From Taenia hydatigena (taxonomy: Eukaryota; Platyhelminthes; Cestoda; Cyclophyllidea; Taeniidae): DNA of 64,000 bases. Every line of letters starts with the position of its first letter. Positions within the stretch are counted from its first letter, which is position 1. Of the stretch, positions 35,151 to 46,530 are shown one piece after another. The notes below the pieces were generated by a model. The model saw only the letters and a list, made by a program, of their open reading frames with translations, ran no database searches and was not told the DNA's origin. The stretch covers positions 30,075,062 through 30,139,061 of the forward strand of contig JADWOT020000001.1 of assembly GCA_036345935.2 (NCBI GenBank), given 5' to 3'. A program made the position numbers and the translations under genes.

Positions 35151-35290
35151 CAACGACAGTTCGGCAGCCGGAGACGTGTTCGACAAACGCTTCTCGTCTA
35201 ATTTCCAGGACTAATTAGTCAGGCATTCATAATGCAAACGTGTCGACCTGACGAAGCGGCTAGATATCCGTCCCCATACATGATGCTGTG
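35151..35290 (-). repeat. Module N, right of foldback R2
   Basis: The core is 35172-35196, of the N-b subtype (GAGACGTGTTCG). It is followed by the T-type GACCTGACGAAGCGGC. Confidence 0.85.
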
Positions 35291-35404
35291 ATCGCTCTGG
35301 TCGTGGAATTCGGCGGAGTGTTGCAGCAGCATTGCTCACAGAGACAGCGAATGTGGAGCAACAGCACCGGTCCCCACCACCCCACCTCATTACTCATATG
35401 ACCA
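35291..35404 (+). repeat. Module T copy 2
   Basis: It is the same as 53160-53280 and joins N-b to G. It contains GCAGCAGCATT and CAACAGCACCGG triplet-like words. Confidence 0.7.
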
Positions 35405-35960
35405 ATGATGAATACTGATACCCACCTGCATTCAATCTACTCTTTTCGTTCTGCGGCACACCTTTGCGAATGTATCGACACACAGCTGCTGACATTGCAA
35501 CAGCCTCATATTTCGTGGGAGCCATCTCTCAGTCGATGTGGATCGAGATCGTTCACATGTGACGTCTGCAGTCATGGTGTGTCTCCTTCCTTTCTGCATC
35601 CATTGGTGGTCCCATCACTAAACGAGTGATGTCTGCATAACTTGCCTACTTGGACAGGCAGGTGCGTTTTACCCTTTGCCCGTTACCGCTAAGGTTTCCT
35701 TTGCAATGTGAGAGACATTCCACGCATGTCGATTGTTTCCTTGGTTCCAGGGCAGATTGCAGCTTTGAGAAGTTTCTAGACTCGATGAACTTCGTCCTTA
35801 CAATCATCTAGTGAATTTCACCGTTTCATGTCGATGCGTACACTTCTTGCATTGGTGGTATAATCGGATGTGTTCTTTCAACCCCAGCGAGTTCTCTAGA
35901 CTTCGCAGTCTTAAGGATCTACCAGGCACAGAAGAGAGAGAAGAGAGCAAGTGTAATAAA
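35405..35960 (+). pseudogene. Module G copy 2, frameshifted
   Basis: The frame at 35405-35629 (74 codons) reads HLCECIDTQLLTLQQPHIS then GCDVC-like cysteines. Compared with copies 1 and 5 it is shifted by a one-base loss in the run before CATCCATTGG and soon ends. Copy 3 shares this loss, so copies 2 and 3 are closer relatives. Confidence 0.5.
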
Positions 35961-36620
35961 AACTTTTCCACCCCACTACTCCTTAATAAAGAAGGTTCGA
36001 GCTTTCGTCTGCAAGAATCCTGTACAGTGTGTATTTTAACAATGCCCCAAGTGGCATCGACCGCATCACTTTAGAAAGGATTCTTTAAATGTAGAAATGC
36101 AGCTTTCGTTTTTTCCTCTTTGACCTCCACATCCGTGGAAAGAGCAGTGAGAGCAAATAGCCTACAACGTCTCACGTATTCAATGTGTTTGCGTCCAGCC
36201 TGCTCGGTTGATTGCTTCGGTGACTTGGCGATTACTCTGTTGGTGGATAAATTAGTCTGCGCAGCCTTCTTCTGCACGTACCTGGTCTATGCGCTAGTGA
36301 ATTGCTGCCACAATGCAGTCTGCGTGGTGACATGGTGACAGTATGCGTGTTGCTGTCAATTTAAAATAACTTAGATACTGTTTTTTGTTCCTCTATCTGC
36401 TACTTGGCTGCTCGTGCTCCTTACCACTTGTCATCCTTCACCCTCGCATAGTTATATGATTTAAATAAATTTTGGGAAACATCAAATGCTATTTTATTAC
36501 CCAATTTGAGAAACATCATGTAGTAGGGATCAAAATTAGCAATGGTGCTTTGGAAGTGAGTAGGTTCTGGTCGAGATCAATCGAATAAGTAGGAGGAAGA
36601 AACGCTAAGTGGTACATGTA
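35961..36620 (-). repeat. Module F fragment, inverted
   Basis: It carries the G-side half of F, with the CTCGTGCTCCTTACC and TTCAAATAAA words of F, and ends about 36620. Beyond this lies about 170 bases of unmatched DNA and then module A. Confidence 0.75.
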
Positions 36621-37718
36621 GTCAACTGGAATTACCATTATGCGCAGCATATCTAATGGCTTTAACAAGCTAATGCAACATATGAAGGGAAAAGAAACAA
36701 GCGGGTCTGACTAATTTAAATAGGGCTAATGAACGTACAGAACGGCAAATGTTTTTTTACTGTTTGCGTGCAGTCTTTGTAAGCCGCTACTCGAAATGGC
36801 GCATGCCCCAATCTGTGTTCATTAAGACTGATTCCACTAACGCTTCCTCCTCTACTTTGCCACGCTGATGTTGGGGCATCTTGGCAGAATGGAGAATGCT
36901 GTAGTGCTCACGAGTCCTAATTACGCCTGTGATGTAAAGATGGTGCAATGAGGTAGTGAATGAGCACATCCGAGTATCTTAGTGAGTTCACTGGAGCGAT
37001 TGATGCAACGGCGAACAGAATTCTCATTAATTGCATGCGAAAGTTGATCTACCAAGTAAACGGAAAAGTGCAAAAATTGTTAGAAGCATACAAAATTTTG
37101 TTGCCGCATATGAACAATATTTATCCGTTTGCATCCGTCAATGTGTATCCACTCTACAACTCACTTTGTAACACTTCGTGCAGTTGACAGGAAATTTGTG
37201 ACAGCAGACTAAACAGCCGCACTCCACTGAACTTCAATGCGTTTGTACTTAATTAACTTCATATGAAGCCGTCGATACCACTTTGACTGCGACGTCTTCC
37301 TCCACCACCAATGCCGCTGTCAATCCCTATAGTATTGCATCATTCATGAGAGTAATGCATGCAGGCTATACTTCACAATCGAACACAATGCAAAGGGATA
37401 CAATTATGTGGGATAGGAATCGACTGTATGAAATAACGCAAACGAGTGAGCAAGAGTGGTAGAGGCGATATAAAGAATTGCAGAAGACCGAAATGTGTGC
37501 CAGCGGCTCCGAGCGTTCCACTTCTGTCACCTACGCATGTACTAACCTGGATTGGCGTAGCATAACCTCAGTGGTGTCCAAATCCACGGGCATCCACGCG
37601 AAACAACCGCTGGCGTCTACTAAGTGTTCACTACTTACATTTCTAACCCTCAACTTTCCTTACCAGCTGTGCTACTTTTAGCAACTCATTGCGACTTCTT
37701 CCTGTTTGTTCCTGTCAG

Positions 37719-37850
37719 ATTTTTGATGAAACGCATTTTGAGCACAAGAGGAAAAGTACTGCTTTTTGCGACCACAAATATGTACTCCTAGACGTTAATA
37801 TTACCCAAATTAGTGACAGAATTTTGCTTCCCACTGATCCCTGCATTTCG
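37719..37850 (+). pseudogene. Candidate internal exon in module A, copy 2
   Basis: It has the same 132 bases, acceptor (TTCCTGTCAG) and donor (GTAAGT) as at 6476-6607, and the same open phase. The residues read IFDETHFEHKRKS, then FCDHKYVLLDVNITQISD. The neighbouring upstream frame (37478-37681) differs from copy 1 by an 8-base indel, so the gene as a whole is not intact in at least one copy. Confidence 0.38.
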
Positions 37851-38025
37851 GTAAGTAAACCTGTGCGTCCAGCAAAGCACATAAAATGAAGGGTGTTGCG
37901 TCTACACCTTTGTGTTTTCTTTCTTCTCAAGTAGCATTGTTGCTCATTGTCGGCCAACTTCTTTTCAACCGTCAGTTTACTGTTTTAACAATCCACTTCT
38001 TGAGTTGGCACATGTTGCAATCTTG

Positions 38026-38035
38026 TATAAAAGGG
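38026..38035 (+). promoter_or_regulatory. TATA-box match in module A copy 2
   Basis: TATAAAAGGG is a strong TATA match. Copy 1 has TATGAAAGGG at the same place near 6760, so the match arose or was lost after duplication. Confidence 0.2.
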
Positions 38036-38238
38036 CTCATTCCATAGCCTCTTCCTTCTCTTTGTCGCTGCTATCCATGTGGCTCACTGACAGTCAGGGA
38101 ACTAGCGATGCTGCCAGAGTGATCGCATGGCATGGAGAAGGAATACGTGCTCCAGAACTCTGCCTACACCTCTGACTCAAAGGGGACCAACACAAGAGTA
38201 ACTGTGCGCAAACAAGTAGTATAATGCGTTCATTGTAG

Positions 38239-40689
38239 TGATTGGCTTACTAGAGCACAGAGCCAACACTAAATGAGCAGCAAAGAGCAAATTGTTGCAA
38301 TCCTTTGCGACGAGGTATTTGCAGAATGTACAACAGTTACTGCTCTATCGTCACAAATGCGTCTTGACGGATTTTCACTGTGTCATGAATCCTGTCCTGT
38401 AGAAGATCCTCAGTAGCTGTAACTGCCTTCTCTATGTTATCGATGCGTGAACTTAGCTGCATGTCCAACAATCAGTCAGCCATTCATTGAAACGATTAAA
38501 GCCTTACAGGAATGAGTGAAGTGGAAATTGGGAATTAATTTATGATCGAAATGAATGTATTTTAAGTGAAATTGATGAAGTCGCTTTTACGCACGCAGGA
38601 TCGACTATAACTATGCCTGATAAATTATCGTAGGAGCTGCAATCCTTAAACGATTAATGTGGTTGCAATTGTGTGTCTTCAGATGATACCATCGAAATCA
38701 CTTTAACCACCTCATATCCCAGTGCAGTAATGCATGCAGCCTATGCTGCGCAACCGAAGGCAATGCAATGCGGTGCAATCGGGCACGATGTGGTAAAAAT
38801 TATTATGCTGCACAAACTGGCACAAATGAGTAGAGGGAAGCTCAGAATAACGGAGAGGCGCAGGGTAAGATGAAGTAAAGTATAGAAGAGTAAATTTCCG
38901 TAAAGTAAAGCAGCAACTCCAGTGTTTCACCACTGTCACCAATGCGCGTCCTATAGCATATCTCAGATGAGCATTCACGCTCCTTATTCTCCACACGACG
39001 TGATTACAAAAAATATAATAATTCACCCACAGCAAAAGCTAGGTGTAAACCGTAATTTTGTTAAATGCTCACTCAGAAAGCAGTACCGACACTTTGCAAT
39101 CTTGGCAAATATGGATATCCTGTGTACAAAGTTGACTCAATCATTGAGTGATGGATTGGGTGCTTCTCTAGATTGTAATGCCGATAGCACAAGCAAAAGG
39201 TATTGGAAAGACACGTCCAAGTAAAGGCCAATTTATAGGAGCCTTCATATGGGGATTCGAACATAATTGCAGAAGAGTGTTTGGTCACAGACATAACGCG
39301 AGTCGCCTTAGCAAATGTACATCAGAGGTGGAATTCGTCTCAAATACCAAAATGTATGCGCTATTTACTGTCACCCACGCACCTGCCTATCTGCGTTGGT
39401 TGGCAGTGATGGCGCAAGTGCCAGTTGACATGTCAACTGTTGGCATACTGCTGTTGGCAGTATGAAATAGACTGCGAAATGGAATAGGTCACCGGCTAAG
39501 AAGCGATCTGCACTATTCAATCACTCGGTCAACACACAGTGCATGCTGCAGTGGCAAGGGCGGTTACTCCAAAACAGCAGATTTCGAAGGTAACTTCTAA
39601 GCAAAACTCTAAGTGACCTGATGCAGCAAATTAGTTTAAGAAATCCACTTAAAATTAAAGTGGGACAGAAAACAAATAAACTGGTTTCCTTAACGTCCTC
39701 TTGCTCGTCATTGATGAGCGTCCTGGCTTTCGTCCGCTAAAAGTCCCGTGCTGTGTGTGTTTGCCTAAGCAACATCCCAACTAAGGTCACTCATAGGGTT
39801 CAAATAGATTTCTCCAAGCCACAAATTTAAGGGAACACCCGTTTAGTTCTTGTTGGGATCATAGCAAGGTAGGAAACAGGGCAATGTCTGAGTTGGCCAC
39901 GGTGCAACCCATTTAAATGGCTGGCTAAGGTGGTCGACAGAGAGACCAGTAGTTGTAAGCAGGTTTTGTCCCTAACCAGCGATTCTGTGTGAGTGGATAA
40001 CAAAGTTCGCAGGGTAGCCAGTTAAGCAGCCAGCCAGCAACGTGTGCCAATGCTAGTCCAGTAGCGTCTTAAATCCACGTCATCGACTAGTTACTAATTC
40101 ATGCACTTGACGAATCAGTACAACACCAAAAGTGGTACTATCCAAATTCACACTGAAGGCGTCAACATTAACTGTTGGTGTTGGTGCTGCTGGCGCTGTC
40201 TACCTTGGGTGCGTTTCGTATAATGGCTTGCGGATCAGCAGCCCAATTCGCCTGATAATGGTGTTGTCGGACAGCGAATTGGTCTGAGCAATGCTTGCCT
40301 GCGCTTACCTGCAATGCAACACAAACCTGCATGCTAATAGACTGTCTGAAGGAAGCGATAGAACGAAGAACCAAACACCTAAGGACCTTGGTCTATCAGA
40401 GTCACATTTATTTGCAATTGAGGTCAGTGCCTTTCTTTGTCCCTCTTTTATAACTCCTTTTTTTCCTACCCTATGGTATGATCCCTTGATTTTAGAACAA
40501 GGTTACCACATCGTGCGCTACTTTCCACTTCTTCTGGAGCTGAAGAGTGATGAGTAAGCAAAGGGACTACAATCGCTGGTGTCTTGATGGGCTATTAGGG
40601 GATGAATAAGACTTCTTGGTCTCACTCTTTTCACTGCATGAGAATGAAGGCCAAGGAGAGAGAGACAAGCACCAAATCCATTGTACACT
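38239..40689. other. Diverged repeat remnants, no gene
   Basis: Bases 38690-38990 are a degenerate piece of module A. Bases 39660-39830 match the G-F junction (CTCGTCA, CTTTCGTCCGC). Around 40150-40330 lies a faint copy of module P: ATGGTGTTGTCGGACAGC, then a stop, then MLACAYLQC in the frame of the P membrane segment. The 95-codon plus-strand frame 39178-39465 (GAFIWGFEHNC and VTHAPAYLRWLAVM) has no second copy and no recognised domain. Confidence 0.5.
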
Positions 40690-40930
40690 CTCGTGAATGC
40701 GCTGATAAACTATTGCTGTAGCATACAGTAATTGCGTACATAGGTGCAGTCTCGTTCTGTCTGGAGTCTATCCATGCACCAAAGTTGGTTGAGACCGTCA
40801 GCTTTCAAAATCTGTAAGAGATGATGAAAATTAGTCGAATAAGTGTGAGGAGGAAACAGCGAGTGGGCGTGGATACAGCATCCAAAGTACTTTCTAGCGA
40901 GGACCACATCAGCATCTCAGGATCTGTAAG
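40690..40930 (-). repeat. Module F fragment, diverged, inverted
   Basis: In reverse it reads CGCTGTTTCCTCCTCACAC and then CATCTCTTACAG. This parallels GCTGTTTCCTTTTCCTAC and CACCTCCTACAG in F copies 1 and 2. The pyrimidine tract plus ACAG has the form of a splice acceptor in all of them. Confidence 0.55.
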
Positions 40931-41884
40931 TTATCGTAGGTGGTAGGACATGGGCAATCTACACTACTCCTACCATAACTGTCTCAAGTCGTTATGGTTT
41001 GACACCAAACACAGTTTCGCGAGTTGTGGTGGGGCTCTACCACTCGAGTGAATAGTGTCACACAATCTAGCATAGTTGCTAGCACCCGAAGGGCTCATGT
41101 GGAAATGTGGAAGAAGAGGACTTAAAGTAATCCGGCTTCTTTAGCTATAGATGCCGACGATGTTTCTGCGTTTAGGGCTACGCTAACGTCAAAGACCTAC
41201 AAAACCATGTACACAGATTTTGTCCTCGTAGTGGCCTTGGAAAGACACTCCAGAGGGAACGTGATCCATTGGGATGAGAGGAGCGAACTCTCTTCCGCCT
41301 GTAAAGTAAACACACCGAGGCGGCTGACTGGCTAGTGGGTTGATGGGAGCCTAATATGCTCATTGGATAGCCAAGTAAAGCAGGTAATGCGATCATCAAT
41401 TAGAAGCTGCAGTCACGTCCATCTATTAGATTGCAATGGACATTACCAACTATTTGATGTGATGGTCTGCCTAAGCACCCCAGGTAAAGTGGGTAGTGTG
41501 GAATAGCTGCTGACCTCCTACAGTGCCAGAGGATCAGCCTTATTAGGGCTGTTTGTCACGTAGATGGTTTGACTGATTGCAGCAGCGAGGACCAGATGGT
41601 TACAGTCAACAAAGACAGGATGAGAAAAGTTGAGCAGAGGGCGGATTACCAAGGTGAATGGGAAATTGAGGAAGCAGACGAGAAGACGTCGTATCGGCTT
41701 GCATGCGGTAGTAGAACTTGGAGAAGGAGACCGAGGAGAATGAGGGAGGGAGAGAACAATAAGACGGGGCAGAGTGCGTCGTCTCGTGTTCATAAGTATG
41801 TAGGTGTAGAGCTGCTGATGCACTAAGATTTATTTTTTCCTTACTAACATTAAAATTGTGGATTGAATACAATCCGCTCCTTAA
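40931..41884. other. Spacer, no gene supported
   Basis: Both strands show 85-101-codon frames between 41518 and 41893 that overlap completely and are driven by a purine-rich tract (GGAGAAGGAGACCGAGG region). No repeat match is clear. Confidence 0.4.
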
Positions 41885-42060
41885 CAGTTGCAAGACTCAT
41901 TGTTTGGCCTTCAAATCATGCCAGCTACTACAAGGAGGTAAAAGGCCAGGCGACGTTCCACTGAATGGAGCGAATGTCGATGTGATTGATTTCCAAATCA
42001 GGAAGTAATTACAAAGCAGACAACTGTGCCACTGCGTCTACTTTTATTGAGATGTACAGG
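41885..42060 (+). repeat. Module Q copy 2
   Basis: It is the best match to 21845-21990, sharing the CAGCTACTACAAGGAGGTA and GATGTGATTGAT regions. Confidence 0.6.
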
Positions 42061-42179
42061 CACTGCCACCGGAAAAAGCCAACTCAAAATGCTCAAGAGT
42101 ATTGTGTGCGAATATGTATCTTTCGTGAAGGCGATCGACACCTGGTCAAAGGTGAGAGCAGACAAAGAGCATTCTTCAT

Positions 42180-42340
42180 CGGTGAAGAAGGTGGATGACG
42201 ACGGTGTGGTAGGCAGAGATGTGTTCGTCGAACGCTTTCCTTTAATTAGTCAGGCATATATAACGCAAACGTGTCGATCTGACAAAGCGGCTAGATGTCC
42301 GTCCCCACTAGTGATGGGGTCGTTGAGAACACAGTGGTCC
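42180..42340 (-). repeat. Module N with T-type flank
   Basis: The core is 42216-42239, followed by GCATATATAACGC and GACAAAGCGGCTAGATG. The neighbouring DNA (42340-42690) has no clear module, so this N is separated from the nearby R4. Confidence 0.8.
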
Positions 42341-42689
42341 AAGTGTTCCATCAGGCAATTCGACGCTGCTGTTAGACAGCCACGCGCACAGGCGTGCGTG
42401 TAAAGTTCGTGCTCTGCTGCGGTTGCCCCACCACAACCTCGTCCGCTGCCGCCCTTGACCGGCGTGACTGTTGGTCACTGGTTTCACTTTGCAGATGCGA
42501 TTGAAACAAATCAGACTCAAAAGAATAAAAAATAAACACGGCTCATGACTCATAGCTGTGATTCTTGAGACATATAAGCGGATGTCGAATTACATTTAAT
42601 TACAAGGGCAATGGAGGATATTGAGTAAAGTAGGGGAGAGAGGCAGCATCACTTTAATGAGCGAGGAAAGTAAATCGACCACTAAATCT

Positions 42690-43260
42690 GCTGCCATCCC
42701 AAAAAACTCAAGGCGTAATATAAAAAAAATATGAATTTTGTGTTTGCTTACTAGGCATAGTCTCATCGTCAGGTTGTGGTCAACCGGCAGCTCGGTAATC
42801 TCCACCAACCTTAAAATTGTTGACTAGCTGAATGACCAAGTTCAAGGTTTGTGGCAGTCTACTCCCGCCCAGAGCGAATTTGAGCAGAAGGTACTGACTG
42901 CTGACAAAGGCCTGTCTCTTGATTTGAGCGGCTCAAGAAACAGTGCGAGATGTTGTTCCTTCGGTCACCGATCCCTTCTGTTCCTCCTGCTTGGCAACCT
43001 TTCTCAACATTCTCTGCGTGCTGCCACAAAAATTAAATGTGGTCGTTCTGTTAACTTAAAATTCTGGGGTAGATAGACGGTAGAAATGTGGATTTTCTTT
43101 AGACCTTTCTATTCTTCGTGCTGTCGGCAAACTTTAACCCGGCAAAGAGGCTGTATTTAGTGAGGAAAAGCAAAGTTGATGCTTTCATTACGCTTTGAGT
43201 CCTGTTGTTTGGTAGAAGCTTTCAGTGGTCAGTTTTCTGACATGCTGCATAAAATTTGGC
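42690..43260. repeat. Foldback module R4
   Basis: The left arm (about 42680-42900) and right arm (about 43030-43260) are inverted relatives: CTCAAGGCG and CGCTTTGAG, TTTGCTTACTAGGC and GTGAGGAAAAGC, GAATTTGAGCAG and its diverged partner. The loop resembles that of R5. The right side joins an inverted S. Confidence 0.8.
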
Positions 43261-43299
43261 GTTCATTTCCTCCTTCTTAAGGTAGGCAGCATTCTCCAT

Positions 43300-43500
43300 T
43301 ACTAGTTGCATGAGTAACGAGGTAGCTTGATGAGGATGAAGGACGTTAGGAGAAGGCTCGGTGATGTCATTTGCTTCGTTGTTGCCTCCGAGATAGGTGC
43401 TGCTGCTAGGAGTCTGAGATGCGTGCACACGCGCAGCTCTGCTGATCAGAACGAGCCAATTCAGCCACCACCACAATCACTTCGTCACGTTGACACATTC
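43300..43500 (-). repeat. Module S, inverted
   Basis: It contains the complement of GCCGAGCCTTC and a GCTCTGCTGATCAGA word shared with 14050 and 34245. It links R4 to the N at 43541. Confidence 0.8.
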
Positions 43501-43620
43501 GCCATACATGTACTGGACTAAGTAGTTCTCGATGTTAGACAAGGAGCGTTCGACGAATACGCTTCTCCATATGGAATTGTCATCATGTCCCTTTGAGGAA
43601 GAAAATGACTCGCTTTGCTT
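43440..43620 (+). repeat. Module N next to S, inverted block
   Basis: The core is 43541-43566. On the minus strand an open frame (43477-43713) runs from the module B tail straight through N and contains SVFVERSLSNIENYLVQ. Confidence 0.85.
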
Positions 43621-44400
43621 GCTCTTACTATACCGTTTTGAGGCGAAGAAAGTTGAGTATGTCACACATTTCAATGCAACTATTAGATGACAGAAGTTAA
43701 CAAAGGACCGCAACCTAGCTAATCCATTTGCGAGTAGCGTAAGCCTTACTGCCCTTGTAAGTCAGCATGTCCAAGACTAATGCAATCAGAACAGAGGAGA
43801 AGCAAAAAGCCAAACAGCAATGGTGAGATGATGCAATCGAATGCAGCAGGTGTTGGTTGTATGGCAGAATCATGGAGAGGAGGGGGAGGAGGAGGGGAAG
43901 GAGAGCCATTAGAGTCGACAGTTGTGTACTCATAGAGTGGAAGTGTAGGGCTGCTATTAGTGGTTTTAAGGTAATCGGTAGCTCAGTGGCCTCATTTCTC
44001 AGTTCCATAGCCTCCTTACGCCTCCCGATAGGAGAAATAGAAGCCCAAGTGAATAGATAAAAGGGTGACATTTGAATTTTGGATGCTGACAGGTCGTGCT
44101 AAGTTAGCCTGGTAGAGCAAAGTACAGCATTATAAATGCAGGTTTTCTTGTTTGTTCGGAGAAATTAAAGGGGAACGAGTGGACACTTGTGTACTGCGAC
44201 GCATATGCTGCGTCTAAAGGACAATTATAATTGATGATTGGCCTTATTTCTAATTGCTCTGCTCTTAATGCATTTTAGTGACAGCTCTCTAGCCACAGGT
44301 ACCATGGAGAATGAGGGTAGGGTTTCTCTTTAGGGACCCAATACAGTTTTGTTAGTTCCGGTTCGTTTTACCTAATTAGCTAATGGTGCAACACTTATCA
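43570..44400 (-). repeat. Module B tail, copy 5, inverted
   Basis: It is the inverted partner of 33420-34110. A 118-codon minus-strand frame (43715-44071) holds two hydrophobic segments, one leucine-rich (LSTLMALLPLLLPLL) and one reading FSSVLIALVLDMLTY. An A/G-rich tract at 43865-43908 underlies the leucine run. Confidence 0.75.
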
Positions 44401-44849
44401 TGAAAGTTGGCTTAAAATTGAAAAATATGACTACAAATGCTTAGTTTTATTTAAAGTAAGACGCGGACTGCATTACCAACCTGCTAGAGTGTCAAAGTAG
44501 AGTTGACAGAGTAACTTTTGAACTTAAAATAAATGTAGTTCCTAAATGTGCTGCCACAGTCATTTAAATGAACTCGCAGTGACTTCTTCCTGGATGAACG
44601 CTGACCCATTTAGTAAGAGAAGTAATGACAAGTGGTCTACGTGGATGTGAGGCTAACGAGCAAATCAGGCGGCCAAGCTACTCCATTGGAGACAAGACCA
44701 CCCGATCGTGGAATGCACGAATACCAGTTTGACCGTTTGCCTACCTGTCATTAAGTCAGCTAGCCAGAATTTAGCAAGCTGGCATCCTAATCAACTCTAA
44801 TTTTAGTTTGGTCCTAGTTACAACATCAAGCAGTATGAAAAACCTGTCA
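44401..44849. other. Spacer, nothing recognised
   Basis: No open frame above 60 codons and no clear match to other modules, apart from a short GGCATCCTA word shared with 47160. Confidence 0.4.
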
Positions 44850-45170
44850 ACTTTATTTAAACATACCACAATGCCAGAGTGAAAGGAGCTAGAAGATGAG
44901 GAGTACGAGCAACCAAGCAGCAGAAAATGGAAAGGAAAAACAGTATCAAAGTTAATTTGAATTGTCAGTAATACCTATTCTGTCAAAATGGATCCAGTTT
45001 CACTGTATTGAGACAGCAGTCAACCAATGCAGAGACTCAGTACGTGCAGAAGAAGGCTGCGCAGAATGATTCGCTTTCCAACAGCGTCATCATCGTATCA
45101 CCAAAGCATGAACCTTGCGGCGATGTAGCTGCCTCATCTATCTTCGACGAGAAGATAAGGATTTGAGATT
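44850..45170 (+). repeat. Module F fragment
   Basis: It matches 24180-24480 and 62400-62720 (GCTAGAAGATGAGGAGTACGAG, GCAGCAGTCAACCAATGC). It is more diverged than the two full copies. Confidence 0.7.
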
Positions 45171-45419
45171 AAAATCACGAACGTTCTGGAAGCGAGTGAA
45201 TAAATAATGAGATTTTGCGGTCCATTTGATCCCACTCTATTCGTTTCAAGGATGTACGATCCCCTCTTGCCACGACCTGAGTAGACACCAACCAGAGAGT
45301 CTCCAGTGCATTATTTAGAGTGTTCTCTTTCAAGTGCTGCGATTGGTGCCATTTGTTGAAACGGGCGCCACACAGGACTCTCAACAGACAAAAGACCGAA
45401 AGATTCCGGCTTACTTGTT

Positions 45420-46090
45420 CTTTTCTGTCTATCCTGCCCCTGGTTGACCCCTAAGACCATGACGGTTGCAAGGACTCGCTTGGTTTGAAGAAGCATCTCT
45501 GTAGGTATCACTCATGCGAGAAGTGAACACATCGACATGAGACGTCAAATTTCACTAGATGGTTGCAAGGGCGAATTTGAGCCAGGCCTGGAAGTTCCCG
45601 AGGCTGCAAGCTACTTTTGAACCGAGGAGAACGAAGTGGATGAAAGACGAATCGCTCCTACATTGCAGAAAACGTTAGTAGTCCAGACAAATTGAAGAGT
45701 TCAAGTCAAACGGCTTTGTTAGCGAGCAACACACACGTGTCTGCTAAAGCAGGCGAGTTGTGCAAACGTCACGTGTTTAGTGATTGGACCACCGTTTGGT
45801 GCTAAAAAGGCAAGACGTCCACCACGATCGCAGACGCTACTTGAAAACAGTCTCAAACCTAATTGGCTGATTGGTGGATCCCACGAATTTTGATGCTGCT
45901 GCAATGTTAGCAGCAATGCGCTGTCGTAATTGCGGTGTGTAACAGGGTGGATATCAATTTCAATCACTGAGGACATTGATAACGAGTTGGGATGAGGAGG
46001 ATTAAGCACGTTTGGGAAAGGACAGGTACTGTTGCTAGACCACCACTGCCTCTGTGACTAGTGCTGCTGTGAGGAAGAAGATACGCAGGC
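45420..46090 (+). repeat. Module G copy 4, diverged, with T remnant
   Basis: It aligns with G copies 1 and 5 throughout but with many changes. It begins after CCCCTGGTTGACCCCTAAGA and is followed by the N pair at 46150. Confidence 0.75.
45719..46009 (-). pseudogene. Module G open frame, copy 4
   Basis: The 96-codon frame reads TLQQHQNSWDPPISQ, then SSVCDRGG and GGPITKHVTFAQLAC. It follows the frame of copies 1 and 5 across its length despite heavy divergence. This is the strongest hint that G once encoded protein. Confidence 0.4.
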
Positions 46091-46149
46091 ACACGCGATT
46101 TCAACAGCCAGATTAGCCACCACATAATTCACTCACACTGGCATTTCTA

Positions 46150-46530
46150 AAGCAGCTTCATCGCGTCGCCATACCTGTATTATTCATGCTTGACTACAAA
46201 GCGTTCAAAGAACACGCCTCTGGCTTTGGAACCGTCGTCATTAGCCTTCACATCAATTAAGAGTACTTCCTGGCGGATCGCACTCTACCCTTTCTAAGGA
46301 AATAAAAGCTATGCAAAAATGAGGGAAGGAGGATGCACAGGTCCAATTACAGAAACCAACAAGCCCATCAAAATGTATTGTAGATTCAGCAATGAGTGTT
46401 ATGAGAACACTTTTCTCTCTCGAAGGTGGATGATGACGGCTCCGCAGCAAGAATGGTGTTCTCCGAACACTTCTCGTCCACCACTGAAGACTACTAAGTC
46501 AAGCCTATATAAAGCGCATAAGCTGTAATT
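46150..46530. repeat. Inverted pair of N modules, second copy
   Basis: The cores are at 46198-46220 (plus) and 46450-46475 (minus). A CTATATAAAGCGC word follows the minus-oriented copy at 46505-46517. The layout equals that of 25490-25970. Confidence 0.75.

Larger units (their letters stand above)
36796..38238 (+). repeat. Module A copy 2
   Basis: This is the partner of 5526-6973. The right-hand neighbour differs, but a much more diverged third copy of the middle of A appears at about 38690-38990, so A may have been tandem here. Confidence 0.9.

Noticed and set aside
41518..41893. Overlapping 101, 85 and 95-codon frames
   Set aside because: Three frames on both strands are open at once over a purine-rich tract, a composition effect.
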